DNA from: Micrasema longulum
Lineage: Eukaryota; Arthropoda; Insecta; Trichoptera; Brachycentridae
Direction of reading: 5' to 3'
Length of the DNA: 64,000 bases
NCBI GenBank assembly: GCA_022494885.1
Contig: JAGVSM010002731.1
Span: 1-64,000, forward strand
Shown: piece after piece, positions 1 to 12,374 of the stretch
Numbering within the stretch: the first letter of the stretch is position 1
Layout: every line of letters starts with the position of its first letter
The notes under the pieces: model-generated
What the model was told of the DNA's origin: nothing
Database searches by the model: none
Seen by the model: only the letters and a program-made list of their open reading frames with translations
Position numbers and translations under genes: made by a program

Positions 1-599
1 ATTATAACACAAATGTAAGGTAAAATAAAGCAATTTGTTAATTTCTCTAAAATTTAATTGTGCACGCGGAAATATTGATTGACACAACAGAGTAGATAAG
101 TAAAGGGTCATTTAATAAGAGTAATTGAATAAATGAACTTTAAATTTAAAATATAAAACAACTTTTATTTTACATAAAACCGATATTTTTAATTAAAAAA
201 TATTTGATGTTTTAAAGATAATGTCGGTCAAATGTCAAAGATAGAGTTATTTAATCCGAGATCCAATTTTCATTAGTTCTCTCATTAGGTGAGCAAAGTA
301 GGGTAAAAACATTTACTACCCTGGCAACACTAACGAAATGTTCATTTTGTTTATTCGACAATCTGACAGATGGATAAATATTCTATTTTTAAGTAATGCA
401 TTTGTTCCATACACATTCATTTGCCAATTGCACATGAAATGTGATCGCATCCTGTTTCTTTAAGATCCTAGCAGTATTTCTAAACTTTAAAAGGACACAA
501 TGGGTCGAAACGTAAACCTACTTATTTATGAATAGTTTAGTCACCTTCTGTTTGATGGGCGTATGCGGTTTCTGGAAAATGGACAATAATTCTTAATTC
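1..599 (+). repeat. MITE family A, copy 1 (left part outside window)
   Basis: Non-coding interspersed element that matches the copies at 1804, 6867, 26024 and 33083. It shares blocks such as TTTACTACCCTGGCAACACT and the right end GCGGTTTCTGG...TTCTTAATTC, followed by TA at 600-601. The left terminus lies before base 1. No coding potential is seen. The TA flank and terminal inverted repeats in the complete copies suggest a non-autonomous Tc1/mariner-type element; that assignment is an inference. Confidence 0.75.
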
Positions 600-1129
600 T
601 ATGAACAAATGTATTTATTTCAAAACGAGTTGAATCTATTTTTAACGCAGAATATTAGTCAGGAATAACACTATTTTTGTCAATGTATAAATAATGGTGT
701 AATAGTTACAGTACCAATTGCGCCATATTTGCAAATTAAACAAAAATCATAAAAACTCGTCTTCTATAAAAAAATTAAAAATAACGTCTCACGACGTTTT
801 AATGTCGAATTTGCGTGCATAAAGTAACATAGTTATTTCTTCACACAGTGTAATGAAATCTCTTTTATATCACTTAGGTGTCGAAATAAGACGTTTTTGC
901 ACTTATTTTTTGAATCATAAATTCATTCGAAAATAGCATATTTAATTTAACAATATTTTGAGTATGCTTTTCGTTTAATCGTGATCGATTAATTAATAAT
1001 TATTCTTAACAGTTAACGAAAAAAGCTTGTTAAAATATTTTGCAATTTTTTGTGAATTATCAAAATAATATATTGAAAATTTTAAAATAAAATAATCCAG
1101 TGAATATACTTATTATTACTAGTATTTAC

Positions 1130-1480
1130 ACGTATGTTTAATTTTTCAGTTATAAATGGATATATTTTCTAATTTATATTTGTTCTTAATTTTTTAAATA
1201 ATTATCGGTATATTTTCAAATTTATGTTTACGCTTCAATTTTTATTATTATCGGTACGTTTTCCAATTTATATTTATGTTTAATTTCTTAATTACTAATG
1301 CGTTATTTTATAATTTGTATTAATGCTTTAATTTTTATTATTATCGGTATGTTTTCTAATTTATAATAATTATGTCTCATTTCTTAATTACTAATGCGTT
1401 ATTTTATAATTTGTATTTATGATTCAATTTTTATTATTATTACCTGCATGTTTTCTAATTTATATTTATATTAATTTTTT
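1130..1480. repeat. AT-rich degenerate tandem repeat
   Basis: Phrases like ATTACTAATGCGTTATTTTA and TGTTTTCTAATTTATA recur at about 97-99-bp steps (around 1290 and 1389, and 1350 and 1447), with looser copies upstream. This looks like a short run of a diverged AT-rich tandem repeat. No gene is seen here. Confidence 0.55.
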
Positions 1481-1803
1481 TAAATGTTATTATTATTCTT
1501 TGAATTTATTGCATCATTTAATGAAATTTAAAAAAAAACATGGAAAAAAGAAGGTCCTTTCTAAATACAGGAATTTTCTAGCTAGTCGAGACCTGAAACA
1601 AAGAAACTCTGTACATTTTAAAACTGTGAAATACATAAATAAATAATATCAATACAATTGGATTATTAACCGTCTGGTATTAACTGGTTGTTTGCGTCAA
1701 TGACTTGTACATTATCTTTACTGTCAGTTGACGCCCCTATTCAGTAATAAAGAACTAAGTTGAGGTAATTTAAAGTTACCATCAATTGAATGGTGGGAGC
1801 ATA

Positions 1804-2628
1804 GAAATAAGAATAGTCCAGAAGGAGCGTAGAATCATATTTGAATACATCGGACTATGTCCAATAATTCCCCTACTATGCCCTACTTCCACCGCGCGCA
1901 TTCGTGACGTCACCGCGTAATGTTGCTTGATGGGAAAAAAATAATCATAACACAAATGTAAGAATAAAAAAGCAATCTGTTAACTTCTCTAAAATTTTAT
2001 TGTGCACGCGGAAACATTGATTGACACAACATAGTGGATAAGTAAAGGGTCATTTAATAAGAGTAATTGAATTAATTAACTTTGAACTTAAAATATAAAA
2101 CAACTTTTATTTTACATAAAACGGATATTTTTATATCATGTTAAATAATATTTGATGTTTTAAAGATAATGGTCGTTCAAAGGCCTCCCACGGCGTTGTT
2201 TAATCCGAGGTCTAAATTTCATTAGTTCTTGCATTAGAGGAGCAAAGTAGGGATAACATGTTTACTACCCTGGCAACACTAACGAAATTTATATTTTGTT
2301 TCTTCGACAATCTGACAGATGGAAAAATAATTCAATTTTTAAGTAATGCATTTGCAACCTAAACATCCGTTTACTAATTACACGTGAAATTAGATACCAT
2401 CCTGTTTCTTTAAGATCCTACCAGTATTTCTACACTTTAAAAGGACATAACACGGCATAGGTGAATTCAAATCAGGAGTTGCGTACTGAGCGATGCATTG
2501 ATTTATTAATACACTGAGCGATGTCTACAAAGAAACAAATGGGTAAAAACGTAAACCTACTCATTTATGAGTAGTTGAGTGGCCTTCCGTTTGATGTGCG
2601 TATGCGGTTTCTGGACTATTCTTAATTT
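1804..2628 (+). repeat. MITE family A, copy 2, complete
   Basis: An 825-bp element bounded by TA (1802-1803 and 2629-2630). The left end is GAAATAAGAATAGTCCAGAA and the right end CTGGACTATTCTTAATTT, so the termini are inverted repeats of about 20 bp. The interior has a CpG-rich patch near the left end (around 1890-1920) and no credible coding frame. The length and TA flanks fit a non-autonomous DNA transposon. Confidence 0.8.
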
Positions 2629-3423
2629 TATGGGTGGGAGTCTCAAAATTGACTCCAATAAATATGTAGTGGGTACTTGGTTCCTGTTGTAATAAAAACA
2701 AAAATCTTATTATGCGAGTAGTTGTTATTGTTACGCGCTGTAAATTAAAACACATTTTTTAAACGATGAAACAAAAATTACACGCAAAACATGTACGTCG
2801 TTAATGGTTAGAAATTTAAATAGGCATTTAAAACTTATTTCCTTTTGTCATTTTATCATTTTACTACATGCATTTATACACAATCTTTTAAATATTAGGT
2901 AATTGTTTATATTTAGAACATTATTTTTTATTTAAAACGTACAATTTAAAGTACTTGTTTATATTTAAATCGACTTTTTTTTATACGTAACCGTTATGTT
3001 TGCTTGAAATATATTTCTTTTGTTGATCAATAACAGAATGACGGCCATGAGGAACTTAAGTGCTACAGTAAAAACGATTAATTTTGTTTTCTTACACACG
3101 GTGAAAATAAGAACATTTAATTGTAAAGTGAATTTTTTCGAAAATGTACAAAAAACATTAATAAAAATGATTTTTATAAAAATGACCTATTTCGTTACAA
3201 GTTTACTCGGATAAACCGATTAGAGAGTATTAAAATAGATTTCCAGTTTTCGGGAATCCAACTTACCAATTAGCAGAACTCTCCAACGAGAACTTGTGAC
3301 GTCACAGGCGGAGTGATTTCGAAACTTTTAAAAATCAAAGCGCTGATAATACGATACAATAATTTTTTTATTATTGACCTATTTTGGTAGTCAAAAAAAT
3401 TTAATAAAACCACTTCCATTATA
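2629..3423. other. intergenic, no gene seen
   Basis: AT-rich sequence without a supported gene. Around 3285-3365 there is a fragment of MITE family C (GTGACGTCACAGGCGGAGT, then GCGCTGATAATACGATAC), which also occurs near 35.8 kb and, diverged, at 25.3 kb. Confidence 0.5.
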
Positions 3424-3694
3424 CAGGGTGTTCTTTAAACCCTGTCACATCCGAAACCACGATGATCAGTAAAGGCAAGAAGACAAATTAGCATATTTAA
3501 AAAATATTTAGAACGAAGAAATTTTTAAAAAAATGGAACTTCCTGCAGAAGTAAGCAACCATTTGTTTTTTTTTCTATATTTTATTTTTTAAGATTTTAG
3601 TCGTTTTAAAAATGTATTTTGATGTGCCAATATGTCTTGTTGCTCATACTGATCATCGTGGTTTCGGATGTGACAGGGTTTAAAGAACAACCTG
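3424..3694. repeat. palindromic MITE family B, copy 1
   Basis: Starts CAGGGTGTTCTTTAAACCCT and ends with the inverse AGGGTTTAAAGAACAACCTG, flanked by TA on both sides. The inverted repeats extend inward through the CATCCGAAACCACGATGATC block to about 75 bp each. The element is 271 bp and lacks the GC-rich centre seen in the copy at 19.2 kb. It is a fold-back, non-autonomous DNA element with TA target duplication. Confidence 0.85.
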
Positions 3695-6600
3695 TATTCA
3701 ATAATTTTATAGTCACGGTATTCAATATTTATTATTTGCAAAAACAGCCGTACCTACAATAGCAGTGTTTTTAGAAATCATTAATTTAAGATTAATCCAT
3801 TTATAAAGGTTATTTCCGAATCATTTTGCTTTCGTTCGTACAGATCTATAGACGATCAGCGCAGATGAAAGATTTCAACAGTTTCTCTTTCACTATCAAT
3901 GCAATATTTCTGCAGTTCATTGTGTAACTAAATCCGGAACAGACCGACAAGACTTCCATCGCGGGACTCATTATCTTGAGCAACTATGGCGGTTTTAATT
4001 TATCGTAACGAGTAACGATTTGGGAAAAGTAAAAGGTTGTAATCAATGCGTAAGATGGTTGAATACGTTACAAATTACCATATCTCGGTGGTTACAGCCG
4101 TTTATTTTCAGCAAAAATTATCCATGGATAATCTAAACAGAAAGCGTAATAATTGCATTATATAATTTATTTTACGAAGATAATAATATTATCTTTAAAA
4201 TCCGTAATAGTAAAACGAAAACGATTGGCGTAGTGCAAATAACCACCTGGAATCTACATCATTAAAAATATTACAATATGTGTGAATAAAACTTATTTTC
4301 TTGGTAAAATTTTCTTCTAGCTTATTTTAGTTGCAATTTATTTTTCATTTAGGTACTGAATAATTGAGATATTTTAAATAATCAACTGTCTAGGAATATG
4401 AAGTCGGCACTTGGAGTTCATTATAACTGATATTATTTATTTGAATCATAGGGTAAACATGAGCGTTCGAAATATGGTCCCTCAACCTGCGGCCAATTGG
4501 CATGTGTTTGATATAAAGGACTTTAGTCTGTTGCGAGCATTTCCCGGGTACTTAACTCCTCGCAATAACTAAAATGCCTATAAATATGTACGCTAAGATA
4601 CTGCACAAATCGATCTGGAAAAGATATAATAAGCGATGATATAACCTTTCACTGGTAAGTAATGTTTTTATCTTAATAAATGCTTGTTTAAAATTGCTAT
4701 TTAAATGTTAAAAAACATTTTATTAATTTGTTACCAGTATTTATTAGTCGTAAGCTATCTCCTGTCTCTGTCCTGCTCAGTTAGTCGGGCGTATATTAAA
4801 ACGATTGACTGAGGTGACACGTACGCGGAAGGGAGCGACATACTGAACAGAACTTACAGTAGACCGATGTAAACAGTCCATGCTTTTTACTGTACCACTT
4901 GTTTTGCTTGTCAAAGCCGACGTGATATGACGCGACGATACTTGTTCTGCTACGCTGGTCATTCCCTTTCCTTTAAGGACGAATTTTTCGCTTGAATTCA
5001 TATGGAGTATCATCTCTTTAAATTATATTTCAATGCTTTAAATATATAATTTATTGAATATCTACGTGTTATGTGCCAATGTAGTCGCACACAGATAAGG
5101 ATTCATCACCGTCCACTAGATCAACTGACAAGACTCTAAAATGTTGTATTTTAATTTATTATTTGAAAAACATCACAAAAGCCGTTATACTATTACACTT
5201 GAAAGCTATCGTATTTATTTAAGCTAAGTATTACGTCGTCATATTGACGTAGTAACGACGTGAGGTTACATTTCTAATTACCTCCCAAGGGACAGCGTAT
5301 GGATTTATATAATGCGTGGTCCTGTAGAGGGGTAGGTTAATACAAAAAACAATCAATTTTATTCTTCCCACTCGATATCCTGAGATTCACGCAAAATTCT
5401 GTTTCTCACGCATTTGAAGCATATGGTTTTCAGGCGAATACCATTAGCGACCATTTTTAAAAAAATTACACGACGATTTTGCGTACGATATTATTATTGG
5501 TCCATGGGGATTTTACCAGATGGCTAAGTACCAAATGCATCAGAGCTCTAGGTATATTACATCCTTTGGAGTACGTAATTTTTACCACCAGCTAATTAAA
5601 TTTAATATGTACTATGTAAGTATATGACATAATACGGAAACCTTGATAATATGACGTTAAGAAATGCGTCCACAATGTACCAAGTGCGTGGAAAATTTAA
5701 ATCCCGAGGTCAGTGGTTATGTGAAAAACGCGAAACAACAAATAACACTATCTCCATGAGGTTAAATCTTATTTTACACGATTTCTGACACTCATTGAGA
5801 AATTGAAACCACGACTTGAATCCGCTGTAAAAAATGTAAATCGCACTTATACAACGAGAATTGTTTATTGTTTTATATTATTGTGGGAATTCGTTTGCTG
5901 GGTTAGGTGTATCTCAATTGATATAAAAACTTTGACCATAGAATAACGTGAGTCTTCGCAAATTTAAAAACTGTCTAAATTATTTGTGGTAACAACCTTA
6001 GTGATTAGAGTATCATCAAATCTACCAAGAAAAAGAACCATTGCAAATTAAAAAGAGAGTAAACATGAATTGAATACTGAATAGATATTTGAACAACAGT
6101 AAAATGTTAAGTTACGGCTGGCACAATGAGGAAGTTTGGTGGTTCTTTTTAAATTATCATTTTTGTATTTTTTTCATACATTTTCAATAAACTTTGCTGT
6201 TCAATTTAATGCCGGTTTCGCGGTTTAGTGGGTTTTATTATGTTTCCTTTTATTTTTTTATTATTACCTTCTTAAATAAAAATAAATACAAAAATAAAAA
6301 TCAAAAACAAAAATTAAAATAAAAAGTGAGGAATATATGAGGAGCAAATATTTTCAAAAAAATACATAAAAATAGAATTAAAAAAGTTTTAAAAAAGTAG
6401 TTTTAAACAACACTACTGGTTTAACACATTTTGTATAGAAAAACGCGTTTCAAAAGAATAGTGTGGTTTTTTTCTCATACATTTTATTGAAACTAAAAAT
6501 TGAATTTATAAGTATTATGCTCCAATATGCTCCAAATAACTTGTGTGCCTATTGCTTGTAAAAATGTATGCAACTTGTAATAAAACATAACAAATATGTC

Positions 6601-6866
6601 GTACGACAATAAAAACAGGTACCTACACAAAACTTTTACATAAATTATGATCGTTCGACTTGCGTTTGTTTTATTTTGACGGGTTCACTTTCAATTGTTT
6701 TTTTTTACATCGTCTAGTTATTTATTCAAAATAACATCTAAATCATTCATTCGTATCGAGGTAGGTACCTGCTACTTTTTCAGTATTTACTTAAACTTGA
6801 CAGCCGCATCTAGAATGTACCGAATGAAAATAAAAGAACATTACTAAATAAATCATTACATGCATA
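3695..6866. other. intergenic, no gene seen
   Basis: About 3.2 kb with only short open frames that show no conserved motif. A solitary GAGGAAGTT terminus of MITE family C occurs near 6130. A TATA-like string (GATATAAAGG, about 4510) is not backed by any downstream coding region. Confidence 0.4.
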
Positions 6867-7674
6867 GACATAAGAATAGTCCCGAAACCGCATACCCGCA
6901 TCAAACAGAATGCGACTAAACTACACTTAAAGGAGTAGTTTAACGTTTTGACTAATTAGTTTCTTTGTAGATGTTGCTCAGTACGCAACTCCCGATTCTA
7001 ATTCAACTATGCCGTGTTGTGTCGTTTTAGAGTGGGGAAATACTGCTGGGATCTCAAAGAAACAGGATGGGATCACATTTCATGTGTAAGTAGCAAATGC
7101 ATGTGTAAGCAACAATTTAATTATTTTTCCATCTGTCAGATTGTCAAAGAAACCAAAATGGACATTTTGTTAGTGTTGTCAGGGTAGTCAAACTACTTCG
7201 CTCATCTCATGAGAAAACTATCGAAAATTGGACCTCTCGGATAAAACAACGCCGTGGTGGACATTTGACCGAAATTTTCTTTAAAACATCAAATATTATT
7301 TAACATGACACGAAGATATCCATTTTATGTACAATAAAATTTGTTGTATTTTTTAAGTTTAAAGTTCATTAATTAAATTACTTTTATTAAATGACCCTTT
7401 ACTTATCTACTATGTTGTGTCTATGAATGTTTCCGAGTGTATAATAAAATTTTAGAGAAATGAACAAATTGCTTTTCTGTAAATATAATTATCTTACATT
7501 TGTGTTATGATTACATTTTCCGCGATCTGGTAACATTACGTGGCGATTTCACGTACGCGCGTGGTGAAATTGGGGCAAAGTGGGGGTTTTTTTGGACACT
7601 GACCGATGAATTCAAGTATGATTCTACGCTAAATTCTACTCTAAAAATAGAAGGATCTGGACTATTCTTAATTC
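6867..7674 (-). repeat. MITE family A, copy 3, complete, inverted
   Basis: An 808-bp element in the opposite orientation to the copy at 1804. The left end GACATAAGAATAGTCCCGAA and right end GGACTATTCTTAATTC are flanked by TA (6865-6866, 7675-7676). It carries the same internal blocks, including the CATTTTGTTAGTGTTGTCAG region. Confidence 0.8.
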
Positions 7675-8149
7675 TATGATTACAGGTTAAGTTGACCATA
7701 CAAACTATAAAGTTTCTAGGTTTAATAACCATGCATGTTCCAGTCAGGACGTGTAGACAGTGTATGTATCACCTATTTTATATGCCGATAAGTTAAACAT
7801 CATAATATTACATGAAACATTTTTTTTCGTAGGTCTTGTTCAGTGTACACGACTTAATTCAAAGATATAGATCATAGATTAGGTTCACAAACTTAATTCG
7901 CCCACCGCTCACTTTAACAATGAAAACTTTGGTAGTCTTATTTCAGCACGGAAATCAGCACTCAAAACGCAATTTGTAGGTTTACAGGTAATGTAATACT
8001 AAATATGTATTTTCCTCTTCGCCTACACCCCCATCCTAATCCTGCCCTAATCACTACAACCATATTTTTTCATTTTTCAAATTATGAATAATGCAGTCTG
8101 GTCTGTGTATAAAATAGAACCAGACCCCGACGAGTATTTTAAAATTGCA

Positions 8150-8402
8150 AAACTCCTGAATAAGAAAATCGAGTGGAGATAAACTAGCTTCTTGAGGTCC
8201 TGGGTTCGATTCCTGGCGGCATGGACGTGAAATATTAATTTTAAGGTTTGTTTGAATTGCAATATTATATTGTTCCTGGGCTGGAGCCTGAAGCGCAAGA
8301 TTGATCACCTTACCTTCATGTAACAGATTGTCGAAATGCGCCGCATCTGGTTCACAAATGCAGTACCCTATACACCACTGGATGCGGAAAGTGCCCTAAT
8401 CT
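8150..8402 (+). repeat. tRNA-derived SINE family A
   Basis: A tRNA-like head with a clear B box (GGTTCGATTCC, 8203-8213) is followed by the family body (GTGAAATATT..., TGTTCCTGGGCTGG, GATCACCTTACCTTCATGTA) and the tail CACTGGATGCGGAAAG. It has the same architecture as the complete copy at 22573. The A-box side is decayed. Confidence 0.75.
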
Positions 8403-8439
8403 CTTCTCAATGTCCCCTTTCGCGTGACAAGAAATAAGT

Positions 8440-9050
8440 ATTTGTTCCATCTGCCAGTCTGTGGTACTAATTATGCACGACACTCTTTCCTCTATCGTTC
8501 TTGCTTTAACTTTAATGCTTTTTTTTCATCTATAGATATATTTTACATGCCCCATAATTTTTAAAAAAATAAATTGGACTCCTTATTTCTGGCTACGATA
8601 CGATCCCACTTACTTTTTAATAATGCTCACACTTACACACACCTGAACACTTACTCCAACACTAATATACATAAACACACATCTACACTTACTCTTATAC
8701 AAATACCTACACATAAACACACCCTTTTGTTGTAACATAATTAAGTAAATTACTATTCTTTAATTTTAATTGTATTATTTTACTCTATTTTCTTACTTAA
8801 AAAAAAATTAAAAATCTTTAAACTATTTTTTATGTTTATTATTTTATACGTATACAGTATTATGTCTGCACTCTTCTTATTTGATTATTAATTAAAACTA
8901 ATGTCTGAGCACCCGATGACAAACTATTATTGAATAGTTTATCGGGACAAAATATATCTTAATACTTTGTTTTCTTTATAATGTATTAATATTGTAATAA
9001 TATGTATATTTTATTGAATAAAGACTCTAAAAAAAATAAATAATAATAAT
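8440..9050 (+). repeat. probable LINE 3' end with A-rich tail
   Basis: Contains the block CGACACTCTTTCCTCTATCG, an ACAC-rich segment, and a terminus TTATTGAATAAAGACTCT followed by an A-rich run at about 9030. The reverse complement of much of this segment recurs at 35.34-35.69 kb. The AATAAA just before the A run suggests the 3' end of a retrotransposed transcript. No coding frame of the parent LINE remains, so the clade is unknown. Confidence 0.55.
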
Positions 9051-9154
9051 AGGTATGATTCTTATTGGGAAATTTTGCTGGTCTGTCTTTAAACTGTATT
9101 TTTTTTAATGTTACTATATCATTGTCAACTGTTTGTTTCTTTAAAATAAATAAA

Positions 9155-9770
9155 TATAAAATAACTTGATCTTATTAAAATATTAGCACGTAACAATGAC
9201 TACAAAGAATCCCTAGTTAATAATTTAATACGGAAAAAACAAAAGAAAAATACAATGTCTCAATCATGTGCAGGACTTACATCTATCGACAAAAATAATA
9301 ATAAAAAGTGGGTAAAATTAAATTATATCGGAAATACTAGCAATAAAGCAAGTTTCGCAAAAAAAATCTTTTAGTTTCGTTTTATAATAAAAAATCTTTG
9401 GGCCAAACATTAATAAATAGTAAAGATCAAGTCGACAAATTTGAAAAAAGCTGAATATATGAATTAACATGTATTTGTCCTGGTTCATATATAGGACAAA
9501 GCGGGAGAGCAATTAAATAAAGACTGAAAGAACATTTAGCTTCACATAGATTGAATAACGACATATCAAACTATGCATCACATTTAAATGAATTAAAACA
9601 TAATTTTGACAAATCAAAAAACATAAAAATTTAACATATAGGACATAAAGTCAAAAGTTAGATAGATTGGAAATTTTAGAAATAAATAGGATAAAAAATA
9701 ATAGCGATTAAATTTTAATAAATCAGCAGATAGAATTCAAAAACTCACCCTTATTAGCCCCCTTAGTTGG
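9155..9770 (+). pseudogene. Penelope-like element, 3' ORF remnant with GIY-YIG endonuclease
   Basis: A broken reading frame resembles the C-terminal part of Penelope-like retroelement proteins. Upstream pieces read NDYKESLVNNLIRK and KWVKLNYIGN. After a frameshift come LGQTLINSKDQVDKF and YELTCICPGSYIGQSGRAIK (about 9455-9516), then RLKEHL and SNYASHLNELKHNF. The paired cysteines before YIG, the YIG-Q-GR core and the EH motif are the signature of the PLE GIY-YIG nuclease. A last piece (LEILEINRIKNN, QQIEFKNSPLL) matches the expected C terminus. In-frame stops (for example TAA after GRAIK) and a frameshift show it is dead. The reverse transcriptase domain is missing upstream. Confidence 0.85.
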
Positions 9771-9979
9771 ACCCTGCACATTGTAATAAAATAATAAATA
9801 TTTTTCAAATAATAGAATCTTCTCTTAAAGTATACCGCCAACACATGTTTCAATAATTTGTCCCATTCTGTTCCATTGAAATATTGCGTATTGTATATTT
9901 TTCAACTTATTTTTAAATGTACCTACACTTTAGACAATATTTAGTTTTATGTAAATTATCCTTACACTGTATAATATTC

Positions 9980-10023
9980 ACCAGTCTGAAGATGCCCATT
10001 AGAGGGTGAAAGCTCTAATTGGT
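9980..10023 (+). ncRNA. hammerhead-ribozyme-like motif of the Penelope element
   Basis: Downstream of the PLE frame, the core CTGAAGA (9986-9992) and GAAA (10008-10011) enclose a GCCC/GGGT helix II. A minimal helix III (A10011-T10016, G10012-C10015, 2-nt loop) is followed by the cleavage triplet CTA (10015-10017). Helix I pairs ACCAGT (9980-9985) with ATTGGT (10018-10023), six pairs including one G-U. This is the compact type I layout known from Penelope-like elements. Activity is not shown by sequence. Confidence 0.75.
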
Positions 10024-10099
10024 CAAAATAAATAAGTGGAAGTGTACCAAGTATTTTTTAAATTAATAACTTATACGTAAATTTAAGTTATTACATCAT

Positions 10100-10840
10100 A
10101 ACAATGGAATTCCATCAAGAATTGTCAATAAATAATTTAAATGAAAAAATAAATAAAGGTTACAAATGAACTGTAAATATGTAGAACTGATAGTTTCCCA
10201 AACAAAATAAAAACATTAAAATATAATATTATTGAGTACTAACTTACGTGTGAGGAACTATATTACAATATTGAATTTGTGAAGATACCGCGTTTACAAT
10301 CAAAGCGTTTATTTATACTCGTATGCATGATATTAAAAATAATATACAAAATAATATACGTATACAAAACTCGTGAGAAAAAAAAGACTTTCGTTTTCTA
10401 TCGGGTGATCATCAGATGGCACCTTACAAATAACAATGTGTTTAGTTTTCTCTATGATTATGGGAGGGGATTATACAAAATAGCTCATCACGCTAATATT
10501 ATATCTATCAGAGTGGGTTTCAACGTTAAACAGCATTTTGTATTGTGTTATGCAGCGATTGCTCGTTTGATTCCGTGAGAAGCAATTTCTGAATCCATTG
10601 TTAATAAAACCGTCAATTTCAGTCGGAAATATTCGATGGATCTATTTTAATGGACTTCCAAAATAGAAAGCGTCATTTTCGTTAAAATTAAAATAATAAC
10701 TGTGAACGGTGTTTACCATAAAAAAAATAGTGAAAATACTATTTTAATGATGAAGAACTAGTTGCCTCAAGTAAAATTCGTCCATAGTAGGTACACAATA
10801 GGGAAATATTAGTAGCATAAAAAATATTTTTACATATATA
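10100..10840. other. intergenic, no gene seen
   Basis: Contains GAATTCCATCAAGAATTGTC and following bases (10107-10140), which recur beside the second hammerhead copy at 17.84 kb and so probably belong to the Penelope terminal repeat. A 99-codon open frame here (10279-10578) shows no recognisable domain. Confidence 0.4.
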
Positions 10841-10846
10841 ATTTGA

Positions 10847-11565
10847 AATTCCCGCGAAAACGGCTCATTGCATTGGCCACGCTCCTAATACGTCACGATT
10901 CAGTTAAATGTTGTGACCGTTTAAATTTAAATAGATCATCTTCACGAATCTTGATATCGCAATTGTCACGTATCATATGTTGCGTTTTTAAGGGTATATT
11001 TTTTAACAATCTTATTTTAAAAGTTAAGTATTCATTAATAACTTTTCTCCACAATATCCATATTGATTTTAAAAACACGAATTATTTTTCTAAATCCATT
11101 TCACAAATTTTTATCGATATTCGTAGTATCTGATATTTCCCAATAGGAAAATATAACTTTTTTTTCATTTTTAAAGTAAGTCTATGAAATATTGTCCAGT
11201 AAAAAATTATTTTTTTTGCTAAATATTAGTTGCATATTTTTTTTTTATATTTGCAATTTTGAATTCCCGCAAAAACGGTAATTCCGTTGGCCACGCCCCT
11301 AATACGTCACGATTCTTGTTTATTTGCTTCCGGCCATCGAAATTTGTTTAGAACATTATCGCGAATCTGACGTCACAATAACCAAGGCCAGACACGTCGC
11401 GTTTTTCTCGCAACGTATTTTTATTAAATTTCATTTTTACATTTATATATGAAAACATTTCTCCACAATATCCATATTGACTTCGAAAATACAATTAATA
11501 TTTCTAAATCCATTTCACATATTTTATCAGTATTCGTAGTTTGCGATATTTCCCAATTATATCAT
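10847..11565. repeat. two-unit tandem duplication, period about 412 bp
   Basis: Unit 1 (from about 10847) and unit 2 (from about 11259) share GAATTCCCGC(G/A)AAAACGG, GGCCACGC(T/C)CCTAATACGTCACGATTC, CTCCACAATATCCATATTGA and CTAAATCCATTTCACA in the same order and spacing. Both units have diverged and neither encodes a protein. Confidence 0.8.
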
Positions 11566-12184
11566 GAAAATAAATATGTCTTCGTTCTTTTTTACAAGAG
11601 ATTAAATTTACATAGTATCTCACCCGAGCGATAATAATGGCAAAAGTCCGAAATTACCGTTGTTGAGTACAGATAAGTGTTTCTGAATATATTTCCTATT
11701 CGCACAATTGTGACACTAAAAAACAAACGTGGCTATATCCACAGTAAGTGAAAGTAAGAAAATTGCCTTTTTTTTAGCAATCAATATCAATATTTAAAAT
11801 AAAGTATGTACTGTATATTCATATAAACAGTCGTTTTTAAATCTATTCGAAAACTACTATCTGTGTATATAAATAAACCAAACTTAACTGAAATTATAAA
11901 ATGTCTTTCTCGGCACGGGTTTTCCCAGAGAGGAATACATTGATTCAATTATACATGAAATGAGTTCTTGTGTACTGCCATACAAGTTTCTATTGCCTTT
12001 TAATTGTTTTCTTGGCGGAAATAAAATAGATAGCTGTGTTTAAACTGAATATTAGCATGTAAATCAAAATAAGCATATTATATTAACCTAAAATATCGAA
12101 AATGGCACTGGCTGGAAGAAGACACTTTTGTATTTTAGGGTCACAATTAACGGCATCATCAAAAACAAAAAAGTTGTCGACATA

Positions 12185-12372
12185 GTTGACATGAAATATT
12201 TTTTTAAGATGGTGTTTTTACACTAGAATATTTCATAGTCCTTGGAATGGTACCTGTAGCGTGATCATCTTACCTTCATGTGACAAAAATGATCAAGATA
12301 CACTGCGATTGGTTTACCAATGAGGTGCCCTATGCACCATTAGGTGCGGAAAGAGAATAATGATGATGAGTA
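12185..12372 (+). repeat. SINE family A, 5'-truncated
   Basis: Starts in the body (TGACATGAAATATTTTTT), runs through GATCATCTTACCTTCATGTG and ends ACCATTAGGTGCGGAAAG with a short ATGATG tail. The tRNA-like head is missing. Confidence 0.75.
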
Positions 12373-12374
12373 CA

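Noticed and set aside
4505..4560. Core promoter (GATATAAAGG followed by an initiator-like site)
   Set aside because: No coding region or conserved element follows within several kilobases. The same applies to TATATAAAA near 49173.
10279..10578. 99-codon plus-strand open frame
   Set aside because: No recognisable motif. It lies next to Penelope terminal-repeat sequence and looks like chance.
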